Assembly (NCBI RefSeq): GCF_003287975.1
Contig: NZ_QMKQ01000002.1
Location: 356,331 to 420,330 of the forward strand
Source of the DNA: Arthrobacter sp. AQ5-05
Lineage (GTDB): Bacteria > Actinomycetota > Actinomycetes > Actinomycetales > Micrococcaceae
Direction: 5' to 3'
DNA length: 64,000 bases
The notes under the pieces are model-generated. The model worked only from the letters and a program-made list of their open reading frames with translations, searched no databases and had not been told where the DNA came from. The position numbers and the translations under genes are program-made. This document shows, in pieces, positions 50,583 to 60,326 of this stretch (positions are counted from its first letter, which is position 1; each line of letters opens with the position of its first letter).

Positions 50583-53500
50583 GTGTTGCGGGAAACCCGC
50601 ATGCGCATAATTCTTGGGGTAAAGAAGATGGCATCGTCATTTGGATTATTGGGGCCCATCCGTCGCATCATTGCGCGTCCAACCCGCGCCAAGGGCAGCC
50701 CACCGCCCCAAGCCCGAAAATCCCGACGATACCTCGCCCTGGCCAGTGCACTGGCCATGGTCGCAGTCACTCTCACGGCTCCCAGCACGGTGGCGGCAGA
50801 TCCCTGCGCGCCCGGGGCCAACAAGATTGTTTGCGAGAATTCGAAGCCGGGAACCGATCCGGCGGTGTGGGACATCCAGGGTGCGGGAGATGCCAGCATC
50901 CAGGGCTTTGCCACCGACATCAGCGTCAATGTCGGATCCAGGGTTGACTTCAAGATCAACACCAACGCCGGCGCCTACACCATCGATATCTACCGCACCG
51001 GCTGGTACCAGGGCCTGGGTGCGCGCAAGGTCGCCGCGGTGACCCCGAGCGCCTCTTTGCCGCAGAACCAGCCGGCCTGCCGCAACGACGTGGCCACCGA
51101 GTTGGTGGACTGCGGCAACTGGGCGGTTTCGGCCGGCTGGAACGTCCCGGTGGATGCGGTCTCCGGGGTCTATGTGGCCAAGCTGCACCGGGCGGATCGT
51201 GACGATTCGAGCCACATCACCTTCATTGTCCGAGACGACTCGAGCCATTCGGACATCCTGTTCCAGACCTCGGATCCGACCTGGCATGCCTACAACACCT
51301 ATGGCGGCTCCGACTTCTACCAGGGCGCAGCCAACGGGCGCGCCTACAAGCTCAGCTACAACCGGCCCTTCAACACCCGCGGCGGGATCGAGGCCCGCGA
51401 CTTCTACTTCGGAAACGAATACCCGCTGGTGCGCTTCCTGGAACGCAACGGGTACGACGTGAGCTACTTCAGCGGGGTCGACACCGACCGCCGCGGCAAC
51501 CTGCTGACCAACCACAAGGTCGCGCTCTCGGTGGGGCACGACGAATACTGGTCCGTGAACCAGTGGAACAATTTCGAGAAGGCACGCGACGCGGGCGTGA
51601 ACCTGCAATTCCTCTCGGGCAACGAGGCCTATTGGCGCACCCGTTACGAGGCCTCGGCCACCGACGGAACTGCCTACCGCACCATGGTCAGCTACAAGGA
51701 GACCTGGTCCAACGCGAAGATCGACCCGAACACCCAATGGACCGGCACCACCCGCGACCCGCGCTTTGCCCCGGTGAGCGCCGGTGCCGCGATGCCGGAG
51801 AACGCGCTGACCGGGTCGCTGTACTTCGTGAACAACGGGGACCTTCCGGTCACCGTCAATGCCCAGGAAGGCAAGGCGCGGCTGTGGCGAAACACCTCAT
51901 TGACGACGTTGGCCTCGGGCACCAAGCGTGCCCTGGCACCGCACACCATCGGCTATGAGTCCAATGAGGCGCCGGACAACGGCTACCGGCCCGCGGGGCA
52001 GGTGTTCCTGTCAACCACCACCGGCCCCGTGCCGGAGTACCTGCAGGACTTCGGCAATACCGTGGCCCCGGGCACCACCACGCACCACCTGAGCCTCTAC
52101 AAGGCCGCCAGCGGCGCCTTGGTGTTCTCGGCCGGGTCAATCCAGTGGACCTGGGGGCTGGACGCGGAACACGACGGAGACGGCGCGCCCGCGGACCCGA
52201 TCATGCAGCAGGCACAAATCAACCTGCTGGCCGACATGGGGGCGCAGCCCTCCACGCTGATGGCCGGCATGGTGGCCGCAGCCAAGTCGACCGACACCAC
52301 CGCACCAAGCATCAGCGTCACCACTCCCCCGCCGGCGAGCGCAAAGAACGGCAAGAAGTACACCGTCTCCGGCACCGCGGTCGATTCCGGGGGCGGCGTG
52401 GTCGCCGGGGTGGAATACTCCACCGACGCCGGGGCACATTGGCACCCAGCCCAGGGAACCACCAGCTGGTCATTTGACTACATCCAGCATGGCATCGACG
52501 GCGAGGCCCTGTGGGTGCGCGGCATCGATGACAGCGCCAACTACCCGGCAACCGCAACCGTCATTCCGCTGACCGTCGGCGGCCCCTACAGCGTCTTCGG
52601 GGAAACGGCGCCGGCCACGGCCGACTCCGGGGATACGTCCGCGGTGGAACTCGGGTTGCGTTTCACCCCGACCACCGACGGCTATGTTGCCGGTGTCCGC
52701 TTCTACAAGAGCACCGCCAACACCGGAACGCACACCGGCTCGGTGTGGTCCCTGGGCGGGCAGCGCCTGGCCACCGTGACCTTCACCGGCGAGACGGCCA
52801 GCGGTTGGCAGGAGGCCAGGTTCTCCTCTCCCATCGCCGTCACGGCGGGAACCGAATACGTCGTTTCCTACTCGACGAACACCGGGCACTATGCGGCCAA
52901 GAGCTACCTCTATGCGTATTCCGGGGTCGGCGTTGACCCGTTGCACGTGGCCGGCGGCTTTGGAGCCAATCCCGCCGGGGTCTACGACACCAACGGATCC
53001 ATGCCCACCAGCAGCTTCGAACAAGGCAACTACTACGTGGATGCCATCTTCGAATCGGAGGATTCCTCCCCGCTGCGCGCCTACAACCAGAGCCCGCTGG
53101 ACACCGCCAGGAGCGTGCCGGCCGGCACGCCGATTGCCGTGACATTCTCGCGCGCCGTGCAACCAGGCACCGTGGACATTTCGCTGAAGACCGCCGCGGG
53201 CGCTTCCGTGGCCGGGACCACCGGCTACGACTCGACGGCACGCCGGGCAACATTCACCCCGGCCAACGCCCTGGCCCTGGGAAGCGGCTATACGGCCACG
53301 GTGTCCGCACAGGACGCCCAGGGCAATGCCGTCAGCAGCGGAACCAGCTGGAGCTTCACCACCGTGATGGCAGACACCGCTGCCGGCGATTGCCCGTGCG
53401 GGCTCTACCAGGACTCCGCGGTTCCCACGACCGGCCTGGTTGACGACCGCACCCCGCTGACCCTGGGCATGCGTTTCACGCCCACCGAGGGCGGCAAGAT

Positions 53501-55283
53501 CGCCGGCGTCCAGTTCTACAAGGACGCGGGGAATCTCGGAGCCCACACGGGCAAGTTGTTCTCCTCCGGCGGCACCCTGCTGGCCAGCGTGAATTTCACC
53601 AACAACAGTGCTTCCGGATGGCAATATGCCGCGTTCTCCACGCCGGTGTCCGTGATTGCCAATGCAGAGTACATGGTTGCCTACACGACCGACGGAACGT
53701 ATTCGGTGACACCCAACGGGCTGCTTGACGCCAAGAGCTTCGGTCCGCTGCGCACCAGCGCCAATGCCGGCGCCTTTACGTACTCGTCGGGTTTCCCCAA
53801 CAACAGCACCAGCACCGACTACCTGCTGGATGTGGCATTCGTTCCGGACGGAGCCCAAGCCATCACGGTCATCTCGCGGTCCCCACAACCGGGGGCACTC
53901 GAGGTTCCGGTCACGGCAAAGGTCGTCACCGTCCTGAGCCAGGCCGTTGCGCCGGGCTACCAATACACACTGAGCAATCCTTCGGGATCCGTGGCCGGCA
54001 CCGTTTCCAGCTCAAGTGACGGAAAGACCCTGACGTTCACCCCGTCCCAGGATCTGTCCAACGGCCAGGCCTACACCGCCTCGTTGAAGAACGTTGCCAG
54101 TACCGGAGGTGCGCTGCTGGCGGACCAAAGCTGGTCCTTCTACACGGCCAGCTCCGACGGATCGGTGTCCACGTTCCTGGGTACGCAGGTGCCCGCCACG
54201 CTGGACCCGCAGGATCCGGGATCCGTGGAGCTCGGCCTGCGCCTGCAGACGTCCCAGGACATCGATGTCTCAGCCATTCGTTTCTACAAGGGAACCCTGA
54301 ACACCGGCGTCCACACCGGTTCGGTGTGGAGCGACACCGGAACCCGGCTGGCGACCGCCACATTCACCAACGAGACCTCCACCGGCTGGCAAACCGTGGT
54401 GCTCAGCAATCCGGTGCGCATCACGGCAAACCAGACCTTCATTATTTCCTACCTTGCACCCAACGGAGGCTACGCCTTTACCTCCGGTGACTTTGCGCAG
54501 CCACGCACCGTGGGCCCGCTGAGCACCGTGGGGAGCAACGGCCTCTTCGCCTACGGACCAGGGGGTACCGTCCCGAGCAACACCTGGGGCAACACCAACT
54601 ACTTCGTGGACCTTGTCTACAGCACGGTGAGCACACCAGCGCCTTCGCCCACACCCACACCGACGCCAAGTCCAAGCCCAACGCCCACTGTCTCGCCAAG
54701 CCCGACGCCCACACCGAGCCCAAGCCCGTCGCCGTCGCCGTCGCCAACGCCGACGCCAACCCCGTCGCCGTCACCGAGCCCGACGCCAACGCCGAGCCCG
54801 TCACCGACCGCGACCACCGTGAACCTGTTTGGTTCGTTGCTTCCAGTGGTGTCGGACTCGTTGGACACCCGGTCGGTCGAGGTCGGGCTGCGGTTCAGCA
54901 CCACGGTCCCGATCACTGCCCACGGGGTGAGGTTCTTCAAGGAGCTCACCAACACCGGCACCCACACCGGGAGCATCTGGAACAACAGCGGGCAGCGGCT
55001 CGGCACGGTGACCTTCACGGGTGAAAGCACCCGCGGATGGCAAAGCGCCACCTTTGCCACGCCGCTGGCCCTGCCGGCGGGGACCTACACGGTCTCCTAC
55101 CTGGCACCCCGGGGGCATGTCTCCACCACGGCAATGTTCTTCTCCAAGAAGTTCACCGACGGAACCGTCACGGCCAACACCAGCAACGGCAGGTACCGCT
55201 ACGGTTCGGGAGGCGTCATGCCAACGTCCACCACGACGCTGCGCAACAACTACTTCGTGGACCTGATCTACTCGCGGCCGTAG
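50583..55283 (+). CDS. Large secreted protein: N,N-dimethylformamidase beta-like region, four DUF4082 domains, Pro/Ser/Thr linker
   Basis: A 1566-residue exported protein. A long basic n-region precedes a signal peptide ([22 protein letters not shown]). Residues about 90-570 resemble the C-terminal part of N,N-dimethylformamidase large subunit: [64 protein letters not shown] and [10 protein letters not shown]. Then DUF4082 beta-sandwich modules at about 670-825, 940-1090, 1196-1350 and 1412-1566, with SbsA-like Ig (Big_5) modules near 830-930 and 1095-1190, and a linker of PSP/PTP repeats (about 1352-1410) before the last module. ATGs at 50601 and 50628 are other possible starts. Probably cell-surface or extracellular; activity unknown. 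Confidence 0.8.
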   Translation: MLRETRMRIILGVKKMASSFGLLGPIRRIIARPTRAKGSPPPQARKSRRYLALASALAMVAVTLTAPSTVAADPCAPGANKIVCENSKPGTDPAVWDIQGAGDASIQGFATDISVNVGSRVDFKINTNAGAYTIDIYRTGWYQGLGARKVAAVTPSASLPQNQPACRNDVATELVDCGNWAVSAGWNVPVDAVSGVYVAKLHRADRDDSSHITFIVRDDSSHSDILFQTSDPTWHAYNTYGGSDFYQGAANGRAYKLSYNRPFNTRGGIEARDFYFGNEYPLVRFLERNGYDVSYFSGVDTDRRGNLLTNHKVALSVGHDEYWSVNQWNNFEKARDAGVNLQFLSGNEAYWRTRYEASATDGTAYRTMVSYKETWSNAKIDPNTQWTGTTRDPRFAPVSAGAAMPENALTGSLYFVNNGDLPVTVNAQEGKARLWRNTSLTTLASGTKRALAPHTIGYESNEAPDNGYRPAGQVFLSTTTGPVPEYLQDFGNTVAPGTTTHHLSLYKAASGALVFSAGSIQWTWGLDAEHDGDGAPADPIMQQAQINLLADMGAQPSTLMAGMVAAAKSTDTTAPSISVTTPPPASAKNGKKYTVSGTAVDSGGGVVAGVEYSTDAGAHWHPAQGTTSWSFDYIQHGIDGEALWVRGIDDSANYPATATVIPLTVGGPYSVFGETAPATADSGDTSAVELGLRFTPTTDGYVAGVRFYKSTANTGTHTGSVWSLGGQRLATVTFTGETASGWQEARFSSPIAVTAGTEYVVSYSTNTGHYAAKSYLYAYSGVGVDPLHVAGGFGANPAGVYDTNGSMPTSSFEQGNYYVDAIFESEDSSPLRAYNQSPLDTARSVPAGTPIAVTFSRAVQPGTVDISLKTAAGASVAGTTGYDSTARRATFTPANALALGSGYTATVSAQDAQGNAVSSGTSWSFTTVMADTAAGDCPCGLYQDSAVPTTGLVDDRTPLTLGMRFTPTEGGKIAGVQFYKDAGNLGAHTGKLFSSGGTLLASVNFTNNSASGWQYAAFSTPVSVIANAEYMVAYTTDGTYSVTPNGLLDAKSFGPLRTSANAGAFTYSSGFPNNSTSTDYLLDVAFVPDGAQAITVISRSPQPGALEVPVTAKVVTVLSQAVAPGYQYTLSNPSGSVAGTVSSSSDGKTLTFTPSQDLSNGQAYTASLKNVASTGGALLADQSWSFYTASSDGSVSTFLGTQVPATLDPQDPGSVELGLRLQTSQDIDVSAIRFYKGTLNTGVHTGSVWSDTGTRLATATFTNETSTGWQTVVLSNPVRITANQTFIISYLAPNGGYAFTSGDFAQPRTVGPLSTVGSNGLFAYGPGGTVPSNTWGNTNYFVDLVYSTVSTPAPSPTPTPTPSPSPTPTVSPSPTPTPSPSPSPSPSPTPTPTPSPSPSPTPTPSPSPTATTVNLFGSLLPVVSDSLDTRSVEVGLRFSTTVPITAHGVRFFKELTNTGTHTGSIWNNSGQRLGTVTFTGESTRGWQSATFATPLALPAGTYTVSYLAPRGHVSTTAMFFSKKFTDGTVTANTSNGRYRYGSGGVMPTSTTTLRNNYFVDLIYSRP

Positions 55284-55314
55284 GGGCTTTGGCCCTGCGG
55301 CGGCATCGACACCA

Positions 55315-55362
55315 GTGGTCGCCCTTCTTCCAGTTCCTCAGCGCTGGATGGAGGGCGACCAC
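55315..55362. terminator. Hairpin between convergent genes
   Basis: GTGGTCGCCCT at 55315-55325 pairs with AGGGCGACCAC at 55352-55362, with an inner TCCAG/CTGGA stem. One arm lies inside the last codons of the minus-strand gene ending at 55338. No T-run. Confidence 0.45.
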
Positions 55363-56354
55363 GCATGTTCAATGAACATCTTCGGGGTGGCTCCGGGAAC
55401 CAGGTCCAGGGAGAAGATGTCGGCATCCCCGGGCGTCTCTTCCCGCGGCTGGCCAAAGAGCAGGGTGTCGGCATCCAGCCATTCAAGCTGGTCGTCAAAA
55501 CCCGATTCGAGCGGGTAGAGCGTCTCGGTCTTCTTGGCGATGTCCAGCACCGCGATGTCCCAATGCGCCGGATCGGAATCCGCCCGGCGCTTCTTGTAGG
55601 CAATGAGCTTGCCATCCGGGGAGATCGAGGGGCATTCGGCGTTCTCCCCGATCGCGGTCATTCTCTTGTCCCGCAGCGAGCCCTGCACCAGCCAGGTCTG
55701 CTTGCCCGAGGCCGCCGTCGCATAGAAGGTCTGGGCGTCCTTGGCAAAGGTCACGCCCCAGACGTTCCGGTCCTCGGCGGTCAGCTTCGTCCCGCCAACA
55801 AGGATGTCGAAGTCCTGCAGGTTTCCGTAGTTGGTGCCTCCGGGCACGGCAATGACCGTCTCGGTGGAGAACCCGACGAAGTCATAGGATTCGCCGGTGA
55901 TGAAGGCGGTGACCCCGACCATGCCGGTGGGCGAGACCCGGGTGCGGCTGGGCTCCCCGGGCAGGGCCCTCTCGGCCAGCAGGTGCCCGCCGATGCTGTA
56001 GACGGTCGAATCGTAGCTGGTGTTCATGCCGCGCTGGGCACTGAGGCATGAGAGCATCCCTCCGGTGCGGTACACCCTGTCGCAGGACAGCCCCGTGTCG
56101 GTGCGCGCCCCGTTGGGGCTGTCCAGGGGCGCCCAGGCGACCTTGCCGTAGTCAACGGTGGCACGGGTGTCGCGGAAGACCACTGCGTTCTCCAGCGGGA
56201 TCTGGGCGATGCCCTCCGGGTTCTGTTGCGCCGCGACAGCGGGTTCCTGGGTTCGTTCCTGGAACCCCATGAACGAGTTCACCGCGAAGCCCGCGGCCAC
56301 CAGGACGGCCACCAAGACCACGGCAGCGAGGAGGTACTGTCGTTTGGACTTCAC
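55338..56354 (-). CDS. Membrane-anchored beta-propeller-like protein
   Basis: A 338-residue protein with an N-terminal membrane anchor (LLAAVVLVAVLVAAGFAV) and an extracytoplasmic part of repeated strands. The piece ECPSISPDGKLIAYKKRR...WDIAVLDIAKKTETLYPL matches the TolB/WD40-like PD40 repeat, and SFSLDLVPG-like DIFSLDLVPGATPK ends another blade, so a propeller is likely. GTG 56354 is five bases after the upstream gene. The partner or ligand is unknown. Confidence 0.65.
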   Translation of the reverse strand: MKSKRQYLLAAVVLVAVLVAAGFAVNSFMGFQERTQEPAVAAQQNPEGIAQIPLENAVVFRDTRATVDYGKVAWAPLDSPNGARTDTGLSCDRVYRTGGMLSCLSAQRGMNTSYDSTVYSIGGHLLAERALPGEPSRTRVSPTGMVGVTAFITGESYDFVGFSTETVIAVPGGTNYGNLQDFDILVGGTKLTAEDRNVWGVTFAKDAQTFYATAASGKQTWLVQGSLRDKRMTAIGENAECPSISPDGKLIAYKKRRADSDPAHWDIAVLDIAKKTETLYPLESGFDDQLEWLDADTLLFGQPREETPGDADIFSLDLVPGATPKMFIEHAWSPSIQR

Positions 56355-56359
56355 GTCGA

Positions 56360-57118
56360 CTACTTCCCGACCACGTAGGAACCGAATGCGGCGACCGTGG
56401 TGGCACCCGTGGGCGCGGTGCGGACGGTCGCAACCAAGCTGTCGTCCCCGAAGCCCAGCGTGATGCTCTTGGCTCCGTCTGCCGTGGTCCCCCGGGTGGC
56501 GACCCAGCCACGCTTGGCCGCCTGGGCCTCGTAGTACTTCAGGACAGCCTCGACGCCCAGCGAGGTGCGGTAGTTGACCGCCACCTGGACGTTGCGCTTC
56601 TGCGTGCTCACGGACGAATCAACGATGTGCGCGCCCTCAGGGATCGGCATTGCTTTGGTGGGGAATCCCGAGGTGAGATTCCCCTTGGCCGTCCCCTCCT
56701 TGGGAACCGTACCGGAAAGCACCGGGGCCTTTTTCACGGATTTCGGCAACGTGGTCGCGCTGGGCTTGGCACTGGCCGGAACCTCGAGCTTAGGTGATTC
56801 GATCGCCGAGCCGGGAGCCGCGGTACTCGGCGCCTTAGAAGACGCGGGTGCCTTGGTCGACGATGCCGGCGGCCGGGACGAGGGGTCCTTTTCGGTGGCC
56901 GAGGTCGACGCCGAGGCACTTTCACTGCCGGGAACTGTCACGTTCGGACTTGCCGAACCGGTGGGTCCTGCTGCGCTGTTGGACGCGCTGGGACTCGGTT
57001 GTATACCGGCTTGCGTTGCCGCAGGTGTTCGCGCAGCGACGTTGAAGGCGATCGAAGCCCCCACGAGCACGACGATGACGGCGAGCGCCCAAGCCAGCCA
57101 CTTTTTGTTCTGCATCAT
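56360..57118 (-). CDS. Hypothetical membrane-anchored protein with Ser/Pro/Ala-rich spacer
   Basis: A 252-residue protein: N-terminal transmembrane helix (WLAWALAVIVVLVGASIAFNV), about 110 residues of low-complexity Ser/Ala/Pro/Thr sequence, and a compact C-terminal domain (IPEGAHIVDSSVSTQKRNVQVAVNYRT, LKYYEAQAAKRGWVATRG, SITLGFGDDSLVATVRT). That domain has the look of small lipoprotein/secreted folds in actinobacteria, but I cannot name it. ATG 57118 follows GGTGGGGA. It is cotranscribed with the propeller-like gene. Confidence 0.65.
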   Translation of the reverse strand: MMQNKKWLAWALAVIVVLVGASIAFNVAARTPAATQAGIQPSPSASNSAAGPTGSASPNVTVPGSESASASTSATEKDPSSRPPASSTKAPASSKAPSTAAPGSAIESPKLEVPASAKPSATTLPKSVKKAPVLSGTVPKEGTAKGNLTSGFPTKAMPIPEGAHIVDSSVSTQKRNVQVAVNYRTSLGVEAVLKYYEAQAAKRGWVATRGTTADGAKSITLGFGDDSLVATVRTAPTGATTVAAFGSYVVGK

Positions 57119-57248
57119 TCCCCACCAATGCGATTGGCCGCATTCGGTTTGCCACGGCCCCAAGCCCAATATTCCCTGTGGTTAGCGTACAACCCGGCGC
57201 AGGCGTACGCCATGGATGTTGCGCATTGGCGAAGCCCCAGCTACTTCA

Positions 57249-58478
57249 CTAATGCGAAGAATGCACGACTGTCGTGCTTCGCACTTCGGAGCGGACGACG
57301 CGATACTCTGTGGCGTCCAATGCCTGCTCCAGTACCTGATGGAGATATGGGAATCCCGCATTTGGAGACGTGAAGCCCGTGATAGCGATTCTCAGCTGCG
57401 TCCCGACGTCGCTGAGTTTCATACCCTCTGTACCGTTTGCCCGGATTCTGTGGCCTACGGTGCCGGTCGTGAACTCTTTGCGGACCGCTTCCAGAAAGAA
57501 TCTTGGAGTGGGAACCCGCACTGGTTCGGACGTAGTCGGCGCTGGATTCTTTGCTGGGTTGGGAAACACCGCTGATGGGCCTGGCGCCTTGACTGCATCC
57601 GTCTTGAGAACCCCGAGCGCACAGTGGTTTTTCAAGAAATCGCTCAGGGTCTTGGACCCGCAAGCCTTGTAACTAAGCTGCGGATACTCGCTGCGCAGCT
57701 TGCTGCCCAATGCCGCAGCATTGACCCTATGTGAAACCACGAGTTCAGGGGTCTTTTTGATGATTGCCAGAATGGCGCGGCGCAATTCTGATACGGCGTC
57801 GATCTTCGTCTGCTCCACTGTGGAAGCCGAATGAACGTTCTTGGCATTTGGTTTTGACGCACACTGCTTCTGCATTGCAGCTTCGGCGACTTTGGGTTGC
57901 TCTTTGGCTGGCGAAGCGTTTACTGATGAGTCATCATGCGCTGGCTGCCGTAGGTCCATCATGGACTCCTGCGACATCGGTATTTGGTGGTATTCATCGG
58001 CAACCGACTTCAGCAGCGAATTGACCCCACCGGATCTCGGGGCATTCGTTGACACCACAATCACGTACTTGTTCATGGCATGTAGTCGCCGGACAAGAGG
58101 CACAAACCCGCCATCCCCGGTAGCGATCACAAACACATCAATCCATGGCGATTCATAGGCCACCGAGAGGACATCGACGCACAATTCGATGTCAGCGGCA
58201 TTCTTGATGTTCTTGTCGAATGAGAAAATCTGGATCGGCTCGACCCCATACTCGAGTATCTCCCGCTGAAAACCTGCCATCACTGGCCTTCCCCAATGCG
58301 CATAGGCTCGAACCATCGCTGAGCATGAGCCGATTCCAGATTTCCAAACGAGGTTTTCGATGCCCAGAACAAGCTCACCCAATTTCAGCCCGCTGGAACC
58401 AGTTGGAGTTCCTCCAACAAGGTTTTCCATGTCAAGAAAAACAGCGACATTGCGACGCGTTTGTCTGGCATCCGCCAT
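57249..58478 (-). CDS. NYN domain (PIN-like) putative ribonuclease with OST-HTH/LOTUS domain
   Basis: A 409-residue protein. Residues 1-165 are a NYN/LabA-type domain: FLDMENL (Asp16), the NAADIELCVDVLSVAY acidic helix and FVIATGDGGFVPLVRRL, which supply the metal-binding Asp residues of PIN-like RNases. A linker follows, then about residues 235-300 an OST-HTH/LOTUS-like winged helix (LRRAILAIIKKTPELV, YKACGSKTLSDFLKNH) and a C-terminal part with LSDVGTQLRIAIT and YLHQVLEQALD that may be a second one. Such proteins are expected to cut or bind structured RNA; a defence or regulatory role is open. GC content is visibly lower than in the core genes, suggesting transfer. Confidence 0.75.
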   Translation of the reverse strand: MADARQTRRNVAVFLDMENLVGGTPTGSSGLKLGELVLGIENLVWKSGIGSCSAMVRAYAHWGRPVMAGFQREILEYGVEPIQIFSFDKNIKNAADIELCVDVLSVAYESPWIDVFVIATGDGGFVPLVRRLHAMNKYVIVVSTNAPRSGGVNSLLKSVADEYHQIPMSQESMMDLRQPAHDDSSVNASPAKEQPKVAEAAMQKQCASKPNAKNVHSASTVEQTKIDAVSELRRAILAIIKKTPELVVSHRVNAAALGSKLRSEYPQLSYKACGSKTLSDFLKNHCALGVLKTDAVKAPGPSAVFPNPAKNPAPTTSEPVRVPTPRFFLEAVRKEFTTGTVGHRIRANGTEGMKLSDVGTQLRIAITGFTSPNAGFPYLHQVLEQALDATEYRVVRSEVRSTTVVHSSH

Positions 58479-58611
58479 GCCCAGCACCCAATTTCTTTTA
58501 TGGCCACGCAATGAGTGTCTTACCCCAAGAACCCATGTTGGTGACTGATCGTTCAAATCATCTTGGCAGAGAACTACCAATAATTGGGCAGTCAGGACGA
58601 ATTGAATCTGA

Positions 58612-58965
58612 CGGTCCCTCAAGTTTGAAGGCCTACGGCCTGCGTGGGGAGATTGCAAGAAACTGCAGGTCTCCGGCGGCATTATCGAAGCGAGCGACGG
58701 TTCCCCCATACAACCGGCACAGGTTCTGGAAATGTACCTACGCGCTGTGCTTACCGAGCGAGAATTGCAGGTCCTGAAGAAGCTCGGTTCTGGTCTCACC
58801 AAGCACCCGACCGGACGGGTTCTGGGGATCGGCGAAACCACTGTCAAGAACTATGTTTCATGGGCAGGCGGGGTGGCGTCCAGGGTCCAAACAACCTTGA
58901 TAGCGCACACGACATTTACCGACGATCGTGGTTGCTGCAGAGGTCTCACAACCGACTCCTGGTGA
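58612..58965 (+). pseudogene. LuxR-type helix-turn-helix remnant
   Basis: An open stretch that carries the C-terminal LuxR DNA-binding motif: LTERELQVLKKLGSGLT, then VLGIGETTVKNYVS, then SRVQTTLIAHTTFT. Upstream of 58612 there is an in-frame stop and no receiver domain. The helix that should follow NLVS-type sequence is shortened (WAGGVA between NYVS and SRVQ), and the usual NKQIGR is KHPTGR. It is therefore the tail of a decayed response regulator. Confidence 0.55.
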
Positions 58966-58973
58966 AATATAAA

Positions 58974-59330
58974 TCACCAGCTGACAAGGCAGAACGGATG
59001 CTTCTGCGGATCCAGGTACACCCTGTAGGTCTTGGACCCTGAACCCGTCACGGTAGCACCCATGGACAAGACCTCGACCTCGGCAAGGTCGAGGTCCTTG
59101 ACCCGGACATCGATGTGAGCTTGCTGCGGTTGCACATGCCCAGGCCAATCCGGCGCGACGTACGGGTCGACCCGCTGAAAGGCGATGGCCGGCCTATCGG
59201 GCGCATCCCCGATTCCTACCCAGCCGTCGTCATTCTCGACACGAACCATACCCAGCAGCTCCTCATAGAAGCTGGCCAACGTATCTGGGTTTTCACAGTC
59301 AATAACCAATGCTTGCCACGAGCCAACCAT
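58974..59330 (-). CDS. VOC family protein (glyoxalase/bleomycin-resistance-like)
   Basis: A 118-residue protein of the vicinal oxygen chelate superfamily: WQALVIDCENPDTLASFYEELLGM opens the fold in the usual way and HIDVRVKDLDLAEVEVLSMGAT plus VYLDPQKHPFCLV closes it. It is the actinobacterial 'VOC family' type whose substrates are mostly unknown. ATG 59330 is preferred; a GTG 18 bases upstream is possible. Confidence 0.8.
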   Translation of the reverse strand: MVGSWQALVIDCENPDTLASFYEELLGMVRVENDDGWVGIGDAPDRPAIAFQRVDPYVAPDWPGHVQPQQAHIDVRVKDLDLAEVEVLSMGATVTGSGSKTYRVYLDPQKHPFCLVSW

Positions 59331-59348
59331 GACCGCACTACCTTCCAC

Positions 59349-59629
59349 GTTTCAGGCGTTGGAGCGCTTGCCCCACCAGTATGCTCCAACAGATTTGGGT
59401 TGACCAGAGCAATGAACTGCAGCATCCATATCGACTTGATCAGCAACCAAGACTCCCGGACCCAAAGGCGCACCGCATGGTGAGGAATTCCTGATGCAAC
59501 CAATTCACTCACCGACCTGTTCGGGAAGCGCTCCCCACCCATCCAACGAATCAGCTTCGAGCCTTCGAGGCCAACTTCGGACAAATCGACGCGGGCCAAA
59601 ACCAATCGTTGATCGTATTTGTCGAGCAT
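59349..59629 (-). CDS. Possible hypothetical protein (weak)
   Basis: An ATG at 59629 opens a reading frame with plausible codon use (LDKYDQRLVLARVDLSEVG, FPNRSVSELVASGIPHH) that has no known domain. It runs on past 59349 and overlaps the VOC gene to 59216, which argues against the full length. No ribosome site is evident. I keep it only as a candidate. Confidence 0.25.
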
Positions 59630-59683
59630 TACGGTGCTGCTGCAGGAATTCTAGAAAAGGCTTTACAAGTTCAAAAAACTCTC

Positions 59684-59770
59684 CTAGACTCCAAATCAGA
59701 TGCCAGCGGTTGGGGAACCGCCTGGGGGATTACAAATGTAATTGGCATCTAATGGGGTCTAGTTTTTCTT
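59684..59770 (+). ncRNA. Predicted three-way-junction RNA with terminator-like end
   Basis: Nested pairing is visible: CTAGACTCC (59684-59692) with GGGGTCTAG (59754-59762, one G-U pair); AGATGCCA (59698-59705) with TGGCATCT (59743-59750, perfect); inside it two hairpins, GCGGTT/AACCGC (59706-59721, loop GGGG) and ATTAC/GTAAT (59729-59742, loop AAAT), joined by CTGGGGG. The outer stem is followed at once by TTTTTCTT. It is either a small RNA with its own terminator or a leader element/attenuator 100 bases before the Flp pilin gene. It fits no riboswitch class I know. Confidence 0.5.
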
Positions 59771-59869
59771 GGGGACCACTTCATTCCTCCAAAAATTTCT
59801 CATCAAGAATGATTCGCTGGGGGGCGAAAGAATTTCGCACCTTCTTGACGTAGAAAATGGAGTTTCATC

Positions 59870-60076
59870 ATGAACACCTTGTTCGCAAACATCTACATCG
59901 CCATGGAGACCGTCGCCGGCAAACTGCGCCGCGAGGAGAAGGGCGCAACCGCCGTCGAGTACGGACTGATGGTCGCGCTGATCGCGGTCGCCATCATCGT
60001 AACAGTCGCGGCCCTCGGCGGTGCACTGAGCGGCCTCTTCGCGGGTATCGACGCGCGTATCCCCGCAGTTCCGTAG
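59870..60076 (+). CDS. flp: Flp family type IVb pilin
   Basis: A 68-residue Flp prepilin. The leader ends at the processing site KGATAVEYGLMVALIAVAII in which Gly precedes the mature start ATAVEYGL with the essential Glu5 and Tyr6. A hydrophobic stretch follows. It would be cleaved by a TadV-type peptidase and assembled by a Tad machine, neither of which is in this window. GGAG seven bases upstream supports the ATG at 59870. Confidence 0.9.
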   Translation: MNTLFANIYIAMETVAGKLRREEKGATAVEYGLMVALIAVAIIVTVAALGGALSGLFAGIDARIPAVP

Positions 60077-60083
60077 GGCTACC

Positions 60084-60122
60084 GCTTAGGGGTGAGCGCA
60101 CTGACTGCGTTCGCCCCTAAGC
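60084..60122 (+). terminator. Terminator after flp
   Basis: GCTTAGGGG at 60084-60092 pairs with CCCCTAAGC at 60114-60122, with partial pairing inside, directly after the pilin stop. A tandem 12-bp repeat, GCCTTGATCCAC at 60121-60132 and 60134-60145, follows. Confidence 0.65.
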
Positions 60123-60326
60123 CTTGATCCACAGCCTTGATCCACCGATCCGCTTTCGGGTCCGGACCTGATTCCCGGATTCGGGGGCGGTTTCGTTTTG
60201 GGGCGCGGGAAGGGTGCCGGCCTCGCTGCCGGTGGTGTTCTATCGTTGGTTTCTGGTTGCGCCGGGGTGGCTGGGTGGACGGGTGGTTCAGGCCGCTTGC
60301 GTAAGTGCTTGGACGTTGGTGAAGTG

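Noticed and set aside
54635..54815. Short tandem repeats that might be a CRISPR or minisatellite
   Set aside because: They encode the PSP/PTP linker of the DUF4082 protein in frame; there are no spacers.
59684..59770. c-di-GMP (GEMM) riboswitch before the pilin
   Set aside because: The conserved GEMM bases and tetraloop receptor are not present and the junction layout differs.
59494..59853. A plus-strand open frame of 119 codons before flp
   Set aside because: It crosses the structured RNA element, has no ribosome site and its translation is Ser/Arg/Cys-rich without similarity.
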